Numbered from the stretch's first letter, positions 12,201 to 23,586 are shown. The stretch is 64,000 bases of DNA from Eumeta japonica (GCA_005406025.1 BGZK01001382.1:98328-162327); one strand, 5' to 3'. Notes: a model not told the origin generated them from the sequence alone. Numbers and translations: made by a program.

Positions 12201-12327
12201 TTCTGCGCCTGCACCAGCACCTGCCTCTCCGGCTGCACCCGCCCAGCAGCAAACCCCAGCCAAGCCGAAAACCACCAAATCGGCTGGCACCACCATTGAG
12301 ACCACTACCAATGAGAGCCAGGCCTAA
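3128..12327 (+). CDS. yps: Y-box (cold shock domain) RNA-binding protein, five exons, 297 aa
   Basis: Join 3128-3230, 5854-5917, 6412-6627, 10028-10177, 11967-12327; total 894 nt, in frame throughout, with canonical GT-AG introns. Exon 1 gives a Gln/Pro-rich N-terminus. Residues about 37-107 form a cold shock domain with [11 protein letters not shown] (RNP1) and DVFVHQTAI (RNP2), including the aromatic nucleic-acid contacts. The rest is Arg/Gly/Gln-rich ([33 protein letters not shown]) and ends in an Ala/Pro/Ser/Thr-rich tail. Proteins of this family package and regulate mRNA in the cytoplasm, and insect members (Drosophila ypsilon schachtel, Bombyx BYB) act in mRNA storage and localisation. 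The length matches the insect family. Codon usage is far more GC-rich than the surrounding introns. The symbol is given by orthology to Drosophila; the function here is inferred from the family. Confidence 0.93.
3231..5853 (+). other. Y-box gene intron 1
   Basis: About 2.6 kb of AT-rich sequence from GTAAGC to a TTGTTTCAG acceptor. It contains a (TA)n run at about 5502-5526 and a GC-richer patch near 4110-4220. No coding frame. Confidence 0.8.
5502..5526. repeat. (TA)n microsatellite
   Basis: About 12 consecutive TA units inside intron 1 of the Y-box gene. Confidence 0.9.
5854..5917 (+). CDS. yps: Y-box gene exon 2, start of the cold shock domain
   Basis: 64 nt between acceptor TTTCAG and donor GTACGC. 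It encodes [21 protein letters not shown] and the first two bases of an Arg codon, thus the whole RNP1 motif. Confidence 0.92.
6412..6627 (+). CDS. yps: Y-box gene exon 3, rest of the cold shock domain
   Basis: 216 nt between a TTAAAG acceptor and donor GTGAGT. It completes the Arg codon and encodes the [14 protein letters not shown] segment (RNP2), then the strands of the domain up to ADKRRGYQ. The acceptor is pyrimidine-poor, but the protein match fixes the border. Confidence 0.92.
7084..7773. mobile_element. Non-autonomous piggyBac-like element with TTAA target duplication
   Basis: TTAA at 7084-7087 and again at 7770-7773. The ends are inverted copies: CCTTGCTATACCTGC at the left and GCGGGTATAGTAAGG at the right. 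A second, subterminal inverted pair lies inside (GGTCTCATGGACCGAAA against TTTCGTCGGTCTCACAGACC). The 682-bp interior has no intact transposase; an 80-codon frame at 7365-7607 is not recognisable. The uninterrupted other arm of the host element (near 8820-8850) shows the empty site with a single TTAA, which confirms the insertion. Confidence 0.9.
7888..8025. repeat. About four 35-bp tandem repeats inside the Tc1/mariner element
   Basis: Units of the form GGTGACG-N-TTTTGCTAAGTGTGA-N-AACAGA, increasingly diverged to the right. The first unit also occurs in the right inverted repeat near 8680-8720. Subterminal tandem repeats like these often serve as transposase binding sites in related elements; that role is an inference here. 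Confidence 0.7.
8118..8450 (+). pseudogene. DDE transposase remnant, DD41D spacing
   Basis: The open frame reads [10 protein letters not shown] ... [18 protein letters not shown] ... QQDDCPVHY ... [16 protein letters not shown]. The QQD and LNPID aspartates are the second and third residues of a Tc1/mariner catalytic triad. I count 41 residues between them, the spacing of the DD41D (rosa-like) group rather than DD34D/E. The first catalytic region and the N-terminal DNA-binding domain are missing, there is no proper start, and the normal residues before QQD are altered. Non-functional copy. Confidence 0.8.
10028..10177 (+). CDS. yps: Y-box gene exon 4, Arg/Gly-rich region
   Basis: 150 nt between TTTTTAG and donor GTAGTT. 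It encodes [18 protein letters not shown] and a Gly/Pro/Gln-rich continuation ending QIVQTQR. Basic/aromatic islands of this kind mediate RNA binding and self-association in Y-box proteins. Confidence 0.9.
10178..11966 (+). other. Y-box gene intron 4
   Basis: 1.8 kb of AT-rich sequence. A fragment near 10450-10480 (GGGTTCCGAAGCCATTACTACAAG, positions approximate) resembles a widespread arthropod repeat and recurs in diverged form near 41300. No supported coding. Confidence 0.7.
11967..12327 (+). CDS. yps: Y-box gene exon 5 (C-terminus and stop)
   Basis: Acceptor TGATTTTAG at 11958-11966. It encodes [12 protein letters not shown], a Gln/Gly tract and an Ala/Pro/Ser/Thr-rich tail ending NESQA with TAA at 12325-12327. 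The high GC content opens several other frames on both strands of this exon; none of these is supported. Confidence 0.92.
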
Positions 12328-12705
12328 AAGGCTACCAACTCTATAAACATCATAATAATCAACTTTATAATATCACCATTATTTTTTGTCATGGCATCTT
12401 AGCATGAAGTTCATAATGAATTATCTATTTAAAGAATTTTAAATCATGAACTATTAATTTTAATTGTGATATGTAACTGCATAATTATGTTTTAATCGTA
12501 TTTTGATTTTACAAAGCGCTGTGTATACAGCAGAAATTTGTTGTGCAATTTTTCTTTGTATATTTTTGTAAACTTGTAATGTGAAGGAGACTTCCTCCAT
12601 CCCCTATTATTTATTTCTTATGATTGATATGCATGAATTATTTAACCAAAATCAATTAATATTGTAATATCAGATTTCAAGTATTTTTTAACAAGAATTG
12701 TCAGT

Positions 12706-12711
12706 AATAAA
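12706..12711 (+). terminator. Polyadenylation signal of the Y-box gene
   Basis: AATAAA 379 bases after the stop, followed at once by a T-rich stretch, as expected for a cleavage site near 12725-12740. Confidence 0.7.
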
Positions 12712-12739
12712 GTTTCTTTTTTAATCTTCTTTCATTAGC

Positions 12740-13370
12740 ATTTTCTTGATTGTGTAGTAAATCTATTAGGTAATTTTTTGTGCATTTGTGCACAGCAATT
12801 CGATGATTTTAAGTGGTATATTGAAATAAGGTTGAGCTAAGATTTAATATTGACTGACAAATAAAAATGTTATATGCATTCAAATTATATTAAAGTACAT
12901 CTTACATGTATGCGCTCATGGATGCGTATAAGGCTGAAAGTGCTTTTCTGCAGCTTAGCATGTACTGACCAAACGATGGTCTAACTAACTTTTCCCTAGA
13001 TTGCTATTGTTAATGTAGGCTTGCAATACTACATTTCACATGTCACAAGACAAAAATGCGTATTTAGGAATTAAAATAGATTTGTGAGTGCTATAGTGAA
13101 TTGATTTTGCTTTCTGGTACAAGAACTTATATGATTTATTAGCTGATCCCAGCCACTGCACCTAGGCACGAATTAAAACTGAGCAATTATTGTTTCAATT
13201 TTATTTATTACGGTAATACGGATTCATGCCTATTTTCTAGAAGAGTAGTTAGATTCTCATATGGTTTGGTGCTTAAAATTTTGCCTATTTTTTAATATAC
13301 CATTAATTTGATCTGTCTAGAATTTTCTAGGGCTTTCTTTGCCAATACTATGACATTCAATCGATAATTT
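12740..13370. other. Intergenic, nothing supported
   Basis: AT-rich sequence between the Y-box transcript end and the next retroelement remnant. No frame, hairpin or repeat that I can support. Confidence 0.5.
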
Positions 13371-13374
13371 ATTT

Positions 13375-13905
13375 TGTTAGTCTATTTTCATTCATCCTTT
13401 TTTCTACTGTAGTTATTAAATCTTTCAAACTACATTACTTTCTGATATGACTTCACCTATTTTTCAGACATTCCACAAATGCCATGCAGAACACATTCCA
13501 GTGCATTGATTTTACCCTCCTTTTCTGCCATGTCCAACTTTCACTACCCTGTATAAGCATAGACATCAGGACCCCATTATGGATAACCAAATGTGCTTGT
13601 GAGACACTTACTACCCGTAATACTGAGCAAGCCCTTCACTTTTATTTCTGACATTGACTCACCTCTTGAATATCTCTTATGGTTACTGTCATTTTAAATA
13701 GACTACCCAAGCATAAAAAACTCATTTGTTCCACTCTCGATGAATAAGCGTATTTGCCACGGTGACCCTATGTCCCTGTTTAACATCCTTGTGGATGTCA
13801 AACCAGTCAGTATATGCCCCATTTGTTCCGACACAAGTACTGGTACACCTCTATATAAAGATTGCAGTACCCTTATCAATATGCTCCTTATACCATGCAT
13901 AGGGT
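13375..13905 (-). mobile_element. RTE-like non-LTR retrotransposon remnant
   Basis: On the minus strand, 13703-13900 reads MHGIRSILIRVLQSLYRG and then diverged reverse transcriptase sequence. The same region at 55450-55600 and 38370-38410 encodes the matching ALQSLYRGYS and WFDI segments. The stretch 13395-13580 aligns with 37996-38205 (shared words TTTCAAACTACATT, TGCATTGATTTTAC, ATAAGC). Heavily decayed, with no intact frame. Confidence 0.65.
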
Positions 13906-13909
13906 TTTT

Positions 13910-16900
13910 TTATAAATCATTCTTTTCCCCATATCTATGAAAGTACAGAAGACATTGGTCCTTGGCCAAAGATTTTACATTGAAGTTTTTTTAATTAGCA
14001 TTTGTTTCTGTCTGCCCACAAATATTTGCAAGTTTGTTAACATCCATCCTACCGGATTTAAATATGGATTTTTAGAACTATTGCTTGTTTTACATTTATT
14101 ATTTATATTTGTACTAGCATTTGTTCTCAGATCTCCTGCACATCTGTAAATTTTAGGTTTTTTGAAGTATTGTGGACATATGTCAATGTCCATATTTTAT
14201 TATTTATCAAAATAAAAAGAAAAAGAAACATGAATTCTAAAATTAACAAGTGAACCAGTTTGTTGATAAGTATCTAGTGAGATATTAACATGCTTTTTTT
14301 TTACTACTGGATAAATACTAATTAGAATAATGTACAAATTTGGCCTATATCAAATAGCACCTTACATTGTGTGTAAGATAAAATATAGGACAAATTAGCA
14401 TGAGAATGCTGCCGGCTCATGTCTTCCCAATGGATGTTTCTCATAAATAGATGAAAATTCCCTCAAGTTATTTAGACATACCCCTCATGTAGATATATCT
14501 GATAGTGTGATATAGGTATTGATATGTTATTAGAAATTTACAAGGTGGTAGCAATAAAAAGTATGAAATTTGTTATAAATATGTGGTAAAATATGGTTGA
14601 TTTGCATTAGAAGTTGTAAATTTATTGCAATAAAATGAATTTTACATTCTTACGAAAATTTTAGAATCATTGTTATTGTAGTACACATCTATTACGTCAT
14701 ACTATGAATTTTTAAAGTAATATGCTTTCATACATAACATTCAAAATAATTTTTTTCCAAATCATTAATATGGCCTGTGCTTTTGAAAAAAAAAAATAAC
14801 TGACTTTCATTGAATTTGAGAATGGTTGATATATGTTAGGATTTTGTATACTTTTTTATTTAGTTCACTTGGTTTCAGTTGAAATTGAAACGAGGAACAG
14901 AAACGAGAGACTAAAAATGGATTATGCAATACTATTGTAAATGCGAGGAATAATATTTTGTAACGTCCATTGCTATATTTCTATAGAATGTGTAATTGAA
15001 TTTTTATAACGAGTGTTTCAGAAAATTATATGACATAAGAGTTGATGTTTTCGAGGATCTGTATATCTTTTGTATTGTGAACTTGAGATTGAGCAAATAT
15101 TTTGGAGTAATAAAATACGGTAAGAAGAGGAAAAAGAACTTCCATTTATTTTTAAAATAATTATGCTATATGGCCAATTTGATTAATAGCTAACTATAAA
15201 ATATTCATAATTTATGCTATTATTATTCTTAATTCATAAAATAAACTTTCACTTCTGTATTTAAGTATAAAGCAAACTATGTAACCAAACAATAATAACA
15301 TAAAACAGTTATAAAAATTTCAATAAAGCATGAAATGGACAAACAACAGTAGCTAAGAGACTGACCAACTGAGAGTCATGCCCACAGAACAATAATACTG
15401 TTATGAAATGACCCCTTAAGAGGTTCGCATATTGAGATTAAATGAAAGGAACCATGTAGAACAGCAGAAAGTTTATATTAAAAAATACAGAATCACAATA
15501 AATCACTACGGAATCAGTTGGTCACTTGTCAGTATCGCACTTGACTCGTCGTTTCAATCGCAAAAGTAAAACTACTCTTGTGCGGCGCACTTCGTTATTT
15601 GCACTTGCCAACTGACCCCTACTATACAGACCCTCTATACAGAAAAATAAGAAGTAAAAATGTCAAGACTGAAACAAACAAACAAGTTTATTATTGCTTC
15701 TCGCAAATTCTACCCCACAAAATTAATTCATTTAAAAACAAAATTTAAATAATCATCAAAGGCACCGACGGAGACAAAGGTCGGCGCGCGAAGGGCTTGT
15801 TTATTTACAAAATTCTATTCTCCAATATTTTTAAAGGGAATTATTTTGTTGTTTTTAACTTGTAAGCGCTTTTCGTAATATGCGCATAGCCATATCAAAT
15901 CAGAAAATTGTTACCATCTTATGTAATGCAGAATCTTCTGACACAATTTTTATGACTATCTTACATACTTCTTTTTGTTGAAATTAAAAATTAGCAATAC
16001 TTTTGAGTAAATTAAAAAACGATTATATTCAATTTATTATATTAGTAATACAGTGAAGTAAATAGTGTTAAGATGTCACTCAGCTCGACCGGTGAGATAC
16101 CACATTCTTACAGAATACATGAAGCTGTTGCCTTTCCTCCAGCAATTGAGAGTTCTGATAGCCTACTGCCCTTCTATCATCCCATTTCTCCTCCATCAGA
16201 TATTCTTCCCAAAAGATAGAGTCCATGGGCGGCGGTGATCACCTACTCTCTGGTGAATTGCAAGCTTGTTTACCCTTGGGCATGCTATGAAATAAAACAA
16301 ATGTATGTTGTTGAACAACCTTTTTACAATGATATATTGTAGAATTACAGTAAATTCAGCAAAACAAGAAAACAGCAAACAACCATAAATAATAGACCCA
16401 CAGAACAGTAATACACTAAATTGCTATATTTTCTTTGAAGTTGAAACACTACCTTAAATACACTCAGACAGTACATCTAGAGAGCCAACTCGCAAAACAT
16501 CATCCAATACCTTCACCAGCGCTATCTGTAAATCTGTCTCTGAACTAATTTCAAATGTCTATACAATAAATAAAAATGAAATGCTCTTTGTTGGTAAGAG
16601 CAGCACTTGAATATTCCCACAGGAAGTGTCTGGCAACCATATATGTTTGTTTATAACAATATTGTGTACAACATATGTAAAACCAGTCTTCCTACCTTCA
16701 CATAAGTTAGCATCATTATTTCCCATTTTTGATGCCTGATGCCTGTAAAACGGCTCCGCTTTTAGCTTACAGCATTATCCATTCATTTCTAAGTTTATAT
16801 TATATTACCGATAGTAAAATTTCATCTTTCCTAAAATCACACAAGTCAGGGTCACTGAAATTTCACTTTATAATGATTAACAATAAACTGTGTTATATAC

Positions 16901-19900
16901 ACAATGCAATGGTTTGGGTGGTGCTTTAAAAAGTCACAAATTCAAATGAAAAAAGGGCATCAGTGTCATTTTATTATAGTATTTCTTGATTTATTTAAAT
17001 TCAGATGTCCTATTGTTATTCTAGTATATTTTGCTGTTATAATTTTGTATTATATTTTATAAATGATTTATAATTATTATTTTATATGAAATTATTTGTT
17101 TTGTTTCATTCTATGTAGAAGAAGAAAATGAGACATAAAACAGCTTTCAGAAAATTAAACATTACAGTTCAATAAGCTTTCATGCAAATACCATGATGGA
17201 ACTATTGATGCAGATCCTATGTGATATTGTTAAATAAAAAAAAAAACTGTATATAATCACGTTTTTCAGGAAAGACATTTACATACATATTGCGCCTTAT
17301 AAGTAATAAGATATTTTACATATTGACTTCATTGAGTTCACTCATACTCTAAACTTCAAACCGATCATGACTGCCAGAATGTTCTGTATGCATGTCTTGC
17401 AGTCTGATTCTCAAGCACTTTTTTCCCTTGTCACCTCTGACTACTGAGAAAGGTACTTACACTAAATAATTAAAGATATGCAAAAAAACAAGGATATGAC
17501 CAGCAGCAAGAAGCAGTAGAAATTTTGACAGAAGAAACAGCTCTACATAATTGGAATATAGTGCAATTGAAAATCTTAAGAAGCAGCAACTTTAGTATGC
17601 GTATATGCCAAAACAACAGAGTAAAGTAATAAGACCAGAAATAGCATGAGTTTCTATAACCAGATCCATAGAGAAATTCTCCATAACTACATCACACCTA
17701 TGTAAATGTCACTTGTTTTGTTTGAAGTTCATTAAACCCTGCACTATTTACTAGATTTTATTAACAATTTCGTGGTTCCCAACAATCAGTTGCCTAGTTT
17801 CATGTTATATATAAATATGTCATAGCACTTCTTATGTGGGTCCATCGCAAAGTAAGAAGCTATTATGTACATCTGTATAATGCTCCTGGATTAAGTCTAA
17901 GCTGTCCAGGATTAATGATTAATCTGCAAATTGGCATTAAAATTTTGTGGGAATACACCGTTTTTATCTTGATCCCATCACATGTTATCATTGTCCATAT
18001 CATTTGATAACTGAAATGTAAATAAAGTATTCATTAAATACTGGTGGATAGTCACGAGATGAAACTTAACCTCAAAAGATTGAATTTACAGAGATCTCAA
18101 GCAGAATACATATACACACATCATTTTAGAATCTATATAATAAAATAAAAATAGATCAGAGTGATCTTCACAAAAAAAAAATGGATGAGAATTTAAATAT
18201 TTATTGGATCCCTCCATGCAAAATGAAACCACTTATTTCACATATTTTTTTATTTGGCACATAACTTGCAAGAAGTTTTTTGTTGTGTTATCATACTGAG
18301 ATCGTACATAATACATAAATATTTTTAAATTGATATCTGGCGTACAAATTAACTAAATTAGTGCATTGATGTTTGTGCTTGACATAGATAGAACTAATGA
18401 CACAAACAGACCTCACGCTAATGGCTAGCGTTTTGGCTCAATTTTACATCTAAAACTAGTCTATTTAAAAAGAGAAGATAAAAAGTGAAAGCACCACTTG
18501 ATGCTTACTGTTTTTCATATTCTAGGTAAGCATGTTTGTAGGAAAGTAATATTTATTTTAGATAATAATAATCCCTGTAGTATTTTAAAGAATATAATAA
18601 AAAATATTAAACAATATACTGATTTACTCTTTTTTAATATTTTTGTTTTTGTTTGTTTTCTAATTTACATAATAATATTGGTTTTATAAACATGGATAAG
18701 CAAATGAGAATTGAAGAGATTTTTATGTGGAAATAATATATTCAGGCAATAAAAGGACATATTCTTGGTTTTGAGTATTTTTTTTCACTACATATTTCAA
18801 TCTTGTTTAACAATTATTATCAAAATTCAAATATTCAATTTAGAAATGTTTCCTTCTATCTTCTCAGCAGAATTTTGGTGTGAGGTACTTGGTAGATAGA
18901 AAATCTTCATTTTCTGGTTCTGACTTAGATTCCGTGCCAAATTTTCTTTTGTTTTTGATTTTTATAAAACAATACATCGTACTGTACTTTCTGATTTACC
19001 TGTAAGTAATAAATAAGAACGTAAGTATCAAAATTCGCTTAACCACATCACAAATATCTGTTATGCTATCCATACGTTTTATGGCCTAACATTTCAAATA
19101 ATTTATCACCGTAAAATCAACAAATATGTTTTTACAAATTCATAGACATTATTTTTACGAATAAATATTATATAATTACAAAACTAATCGGTCATATCCG
19201 CAGTTCGCTTATAAGCACTTTATAAATCAGTGAGTAATTTGACGGCACGAAATTCTCCTAAACATCTCATGAACTTGGTATATGATTTCGCGGATCCCCC
19301 CCATGAACTGTCCTGTTCATTGCTCATGACTACATATCATTTTCAAAGAAGAATTACAATAAAACTTTCTTACATTCTACATGGAACAAAACAGTAACAC
19401 AACATAGACAAGAATATCTAATAATAGACAACAATAATTGACAGAAGTCAATGTTGCCAAATCGACTGAAGCGAAAGTCGCTAGATAGAAGTTTCAAAAA
19501 CTACCAGATGTCATTAGATGATTAAATATTTGTGAAAGAGTGCTCACTCAGATATTAACATTAACTTAGATTGGAATAGGATAATGACTTTAAATGTCAT
19601 ACAAATTTCATAAGAGTATTATCGCATAATTTAGTATTAATTAATTTAAAACTCTTAATTGGGACTTGGATACAATAAGCTTATATGCGTAAGCTCAAAA
19701 CCTAATGATCTGGCTCACCTTGTAAGCTTTTATATTCTATTATTTTCATCCGAACCGTCGTCAGAATTGTACATTAGAAACATTATAGGATGCTCAGGCA
19801 ATTGTCTCGGGTTGAAGTTAAACGTAGTGGATAATCATTTTTAATATACATTCTTCTCATAAAAAAAAACTAATAGCATAAAATAAAATTTATTTTATTA

Positions 19901-20380
19901 ACACAGATAAGTTATTATAGAATAGGTAAATTAGAAACAAAAACTTTGAGAAAAATTTTGACATTAACGGGGGTGTGCTTCAAACTTTCATTTGAAATAA
20001 TTATCTGTTCAACTGTGCGAAAAAAACTAAACACGTCAAAATAAGTTGTTTTAATTCACTATTTGATGTTAACTAAATTAGTCTTAAAGTTATTGACGTT
20101 TAAGACATTAAATTAATGTCACAAATGCTAATATCTCTAAGATTACCAGTACTTGACGTCTTTAATTTTGAACTTTCACAATTAGTAGTTAACTATGCAA
20201 ATGAGACTTTAAAACACACCGCTGTATGTAGCACTTGAACGAAGATAAGATAAAAATATATTGAATCATTCTACATTTAAAAAAATGATAACTAAATTCT
20301 AAAAGACGCTATAAATGTTGTCAAATTATTTTATTCTGACGATTGACGTTTCGCAATCATTAATTTCTACTCATATTAGA
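13910..20380. other. Long intergenic stretch without supported genes
   Basis: About 6.5 kb of roughly 70% AT. Short frames occur (for example a 72-codon frame at 13975-14193 on the minus strand), but none has recognisable motifs or splice context. A repeat-like GC-richer patch is listed at 16080-16290. A frame on the minus strand near 19750-19830 ends in a plausible-looking C-terminus but has no convincing acceptor. Confidence 0.4.
16080..16290. repeat. Dispersed repeat carrying the GGGCGGCGGTGATCAC motif
   Basis: The word GGGCGGCGGTGATCACCTA, followed by a CTCTGGTGAATTGCAAGCTTGTTTACC-like tail, resembles from memory a very common lepidopteran interspersed repeat. Only one copy is seen in the window, so family membership rests on prior knowledge. 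Confidence 0.35.
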
Positions 20381-20399
20381 TTAATATTTCATTTTACCA

Positions 20400-21310
20400 A
20401 TCCTTTTTCTTCAGAAAAATATGTTTTTCGCTAAAAGTATATAGTTCTGAGTATGATAAATCAGTTTTCCGAAATTAGTTATGCTTATGGGAAAGTACGC
20501 CATCTTCAAATTTTCTTCCAAACAAATTTATATGTCGTATTTAGTTACATTAAGAAGCTTCAACACAGTTGTTTTTTTAAATATTTTAAAACGTTTTTCT
20601 ATGAAAAAATTTATTGTGTTATGCAGAACAATTATACAACTTTTCATGAAAATACTTTTTTTACACAAATTTAAATGAATTTCGTTTCTTGTACGTTTTT
20701 TTGAGAATCACGGGTTTTTCGATTTATTTGTTTGTTATTTTCTTTTTCACAAAATAAATTATAAAACTTAATAATGCTTATTTTTCAGATTTTGCAGTAA
20801 ATGGACGAAATTTTAAGCAACAAATTATTCCACTTGAGAATGTCTCTACAAAAAAAAAAAAACGGATCCGCCAACAAAAGTTTACTTCATTTGCAATGCC
20901 TTGACACCTTTTTTTTTTTAAATTTTTCTCTTTATTTAAAAATGTTCAGAGCCTAAGCTAATATTAATTATTATTGTAAATTAGTTATAAAGGAATAAAT
21001 AAAATATAAATACAAAAAATGTGTTTTATTTATTTGTAATTTGGCAAAAGCTTCGAGGCTTGAACACTTTTTATATTTAATTTCTTATATCATTTATTAA
21101 AATATTTCCTTTCTATAATGTTCATTTATAAGAGTTAGAAAAAGTTAGCAAATTTTATTTGAATTCCTAAAACGTATAATAATTTTAGGGTCTCAATATG
21201 AGTTATATGCGAAAAATTAAATTGTTTGCGTCCCGATCGCATACCACAGCAAGGTGCGACAATGACGGGCTGACGAAGATGGCGCCATGGCAATGCTGTC
21301 AACTGATTGG
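20400..21310. repeat. Interspersed repeat A, copy 1
   Basis: Diverged copy of the sequence at 38980-39930. Shared segments include AATGTCTCT followed by an A-run, an ATTACAAATTAGTTAT / ATTGTAAATTAGTTAT stretch, AATAAATAAAATA, TTTTATTT-TTTGTA, and a GC-rich end that starts AAATTGTTTGCGTC at about 21216 and contains a GGTGC-AA-TG core. No coding capacity seen. Confidence 0.6.
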
Positions 21311-22200
21311 GTTATTCAATTGTCTTTTTTTAATTTTTCAATCTGTATAATATAATTCAATATCCATATTAATATAATATAAATTTCATTTCAATACTGG
21401 CAATTTAAGGAATTATAGTACAGGTGTACGCTATTAGATGTCACTAAATTTTCCAAAAGATAATACGTATTAGGAGGTACTAGTGACTTAATTTTTTACT
21501 ATCATTTATTTAAATTGTTTACAAAATAGAAAATCAAATACCAGAAAATTTACACAATAGCCTTATAAAAGTTATTTGCATTATTGACTGATTAATTACG
21601 TATTTTGAAATAACATATCAATTAAATTTTAAAAGCTGCAGTCATTTCGTTTTACTTCAATGAATTCAAGCTGCTCTCTTTAATATTTATTTATTTTAGA
21701 ATTAGATAATGTTTAATGGAAATATACCGTTTAAATTTGATGCGATTGAGGAAATATTAACAAATTATTCTTTTTGAGCATAATAGATGGCGTTGAGGTA
21801 TTCTTAAAAAAATGTCTAGAAAGATATAAAAAAAATTGATTGTTTGTAAAGTTGTTTTCGGACGATAATTTTACTTGATAACGTCATAAGAAAAAAATTA
21901 TGAAAAATTGCATACTTTTATGAATTTAATTGAATTATTATCACTGAATTATCATTCTTTTGTATAATACAAAGAAGGAGTTAATTGAAAATGACAATGT
22001 TTTCGATAAATTTACATTTATTTGTACTCGTTAATTCAAATATTTTTCTACTTAAATTATACAGTAAAGAGATAGATGCTTTTTCGAGCGTGCAACCGGC
22101 GTTCATCGATTTATAAGACGTTATCACGTCAAAAAACTGATTGCTTAAATGTGGACTAAAAAGATACAAATAAGATAATGTGAAAATTCATCAAATAAAA

Positions 22201-22281
22201 TATGACAAACATTTGCAGTCGGAGGCATACATGTAGCAAGATACATACAACTGATGATTCTGACTGCAAATATTTGTCATA
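22201..22281. repeat. Inverted repeat, 20-nt arms
   Basis: Arm TATGACAAACATTTGCAGTC at 22201-22220 pairs with 22262-22281 (19 of 20 bases), with a 41-nt spacer. Weaker matching extends outwards (ATCAAATA). It sits just left of a copy of the array repeat. Confidence 0.8.
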
Positions 22282-22329
22282 TTTGATTTCATCTTTTAGG
22301 GTTGCGAGCCAAAATGACAAAAACGGAAA

Positions 22330-22720
22330 CCTTATAGTTTCGTAGTGCGATTTCGAAAAGCGACTTTTGAGGTTATCAAAGTAATTGTAATATGAATAAT
22401 TAATATATCATAATTTGTAAATTAAAATCTTTACCATTTATCCGCTTCATATATACCTATATCTTAATTTACGTTATGTGTTATTTTGTATATTAAGGTT
22501 TGAATAACAAAAATTTAACCTTTAAATTTAAGCTTAACAATATGAATATTTTAAAGGAGTTAAATTAAAAAACAATTTTCTTACAACTTTCTTATTAGTT
22601 TGATCTACTTGTTATGTATGCCATTAGTGTGGTAAGACTGCACATAATACAGGTTGATTTTATATTTTAGACCTGTATTAAAATGAGAAATCAATGTGTA
22701 ACGGACGGCTGCACTCTTAG
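22330..22720. repeat. Single copy of the array repeat family (family B)
   Basis: Contains the family landmarks GAGGTTATCAAAGTAATTGT, ATATCATAATTTGTAAATT, AAGGTTTGAATAACAAAAA, TAGTTTGATCTACTTGTT and GGTAAGACTGCACATAATAC in the same order as in the arrays at 29.3-31.4 and 55.6-60.2 kb. Confidence 0.75.
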
Positions 22721-23041
22721 TGTTTGATTGGACGAAATATATTATTTTGTTTTATACGAACGGACTTAGGTTAAGAATTGTTTTGTATTTTATTGATCTT
22801 ATTGTGTGTATTTGCTATATAATTTGAATAGTTGTGTTTTATTACCCGGGTAGAGTTTAGTTGTAGAAATTGTATATTTTGTAATGTTTGGCCTGTTTTT
22901 GAATATTAATTGAGCTTTAATGGAATTTCTTGTATTGTATTTAATATTTTTATATTATCCTGTTTATTTTATTGTATATTTTGTGTTTTGTCGTATTTAA
23001 TTGTAAATACTAAATTACTGTGAAGCGCAAATGAGTTGCAT

Positions 23042-23281
23042 ATGAAATTGTGCCTTGGTGGGGGACGTTGCGGAACGACAGTGAATCGGTGTTCCGAGTG
23101 TATGTGGCGCTCATGCACCCGATCCAACCGATCCGATAGAGCGTATCAACGTGCACTAGAGGAGCTTCACATCGGCAATACCTTCTTCTGCCCGGAGGAC
23201 GTCGACTTAGCCGCACAACATCTCAGCGGAAAGTCCAGACTACGTACATTGCGGCGACTACATGACTTCCAGCACCAATAG
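23042..23281 (+). CDS. GC-rich open frame, 79 aa, unrecognised
   Basis: ATG at 23042, TAG at 23279-23281. The block 23010-23320 is strikingly GC-rich within AT-rich DNA. The frame encodes a Cys/Arg-rich first half and then ALEELHIGNTFFCPEDVDL followed by AAQHLSGKSRLRTLRRL, which reads like ordinary protein. However, other frames of this block are also partly open on both strands, no splice sites or promoter are obvious, and I do not recognise the family. It could be an exon, a retrogene fragment or part of a transposable element. Confidence 0.3.
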   Translation: MKLCLGGGRCGTTVNRCSECMWRSCTRSNRSDRAYQRALEELHIGNTFFCPEDVDLAAQHLSGKSRLRTLRRLHDFQHQ

Positions 23282-23301
23282 TTTGCCGATGGGACCTCCC
23301 A

Positions 23302-23586
23302 TCACGCCTGCAACCTACGCTTGCTTATTATACGCAATTGAATTGTATTCTTTAGGAAATTAGGCAGCAAAGAAATATTTACTCTTCTGTCACTTACGTC
23401 AGAAAATTTACAATGATGTTTTAAAGTTAGCGTAATATCGTTCAGTGCACATTTTGCTTCATATGTTGTGTCATAAGATGATTGTGCTCTGAAATTGTAC
23501 ATGAACCAAGGAAACCGCAAGTGTTTCTTTTTGATGTATATACCATGATACGTTAGGAGCATCATACAGTTTATATTGTTTCTCAA
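23302..23586 (-). other. Open frame downstream of the small membrane protein candidate
   Basis: 94 codons open on the minus strand, without an ATG at its left limit. Inside it, TGTACAATTTCAG at about 23480 and CTGAC|GTAAGTG at about 23395 would define a 91-nt exon encoding QSSYDTTYEAKC and more. Its phase does not fit exon 2 of the upstream model, so it may be 3' UTR, a separate exon or chance. Confidence 0.25.

Noticed and set aside
11929..12346. Several open frames on both strands over the last Y-box exon
   Set aside because: They arise from the GC-rich repetitive codons of the real C-terminal frame and have no protein character of their own.
19750..19830. Minus-strand C-terminal-looking frame (PEHPIMFLMYNSDDGSDENN)
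   Set aside because: Only about 25 codons and no convincing splice acceptor; within reach of chance.
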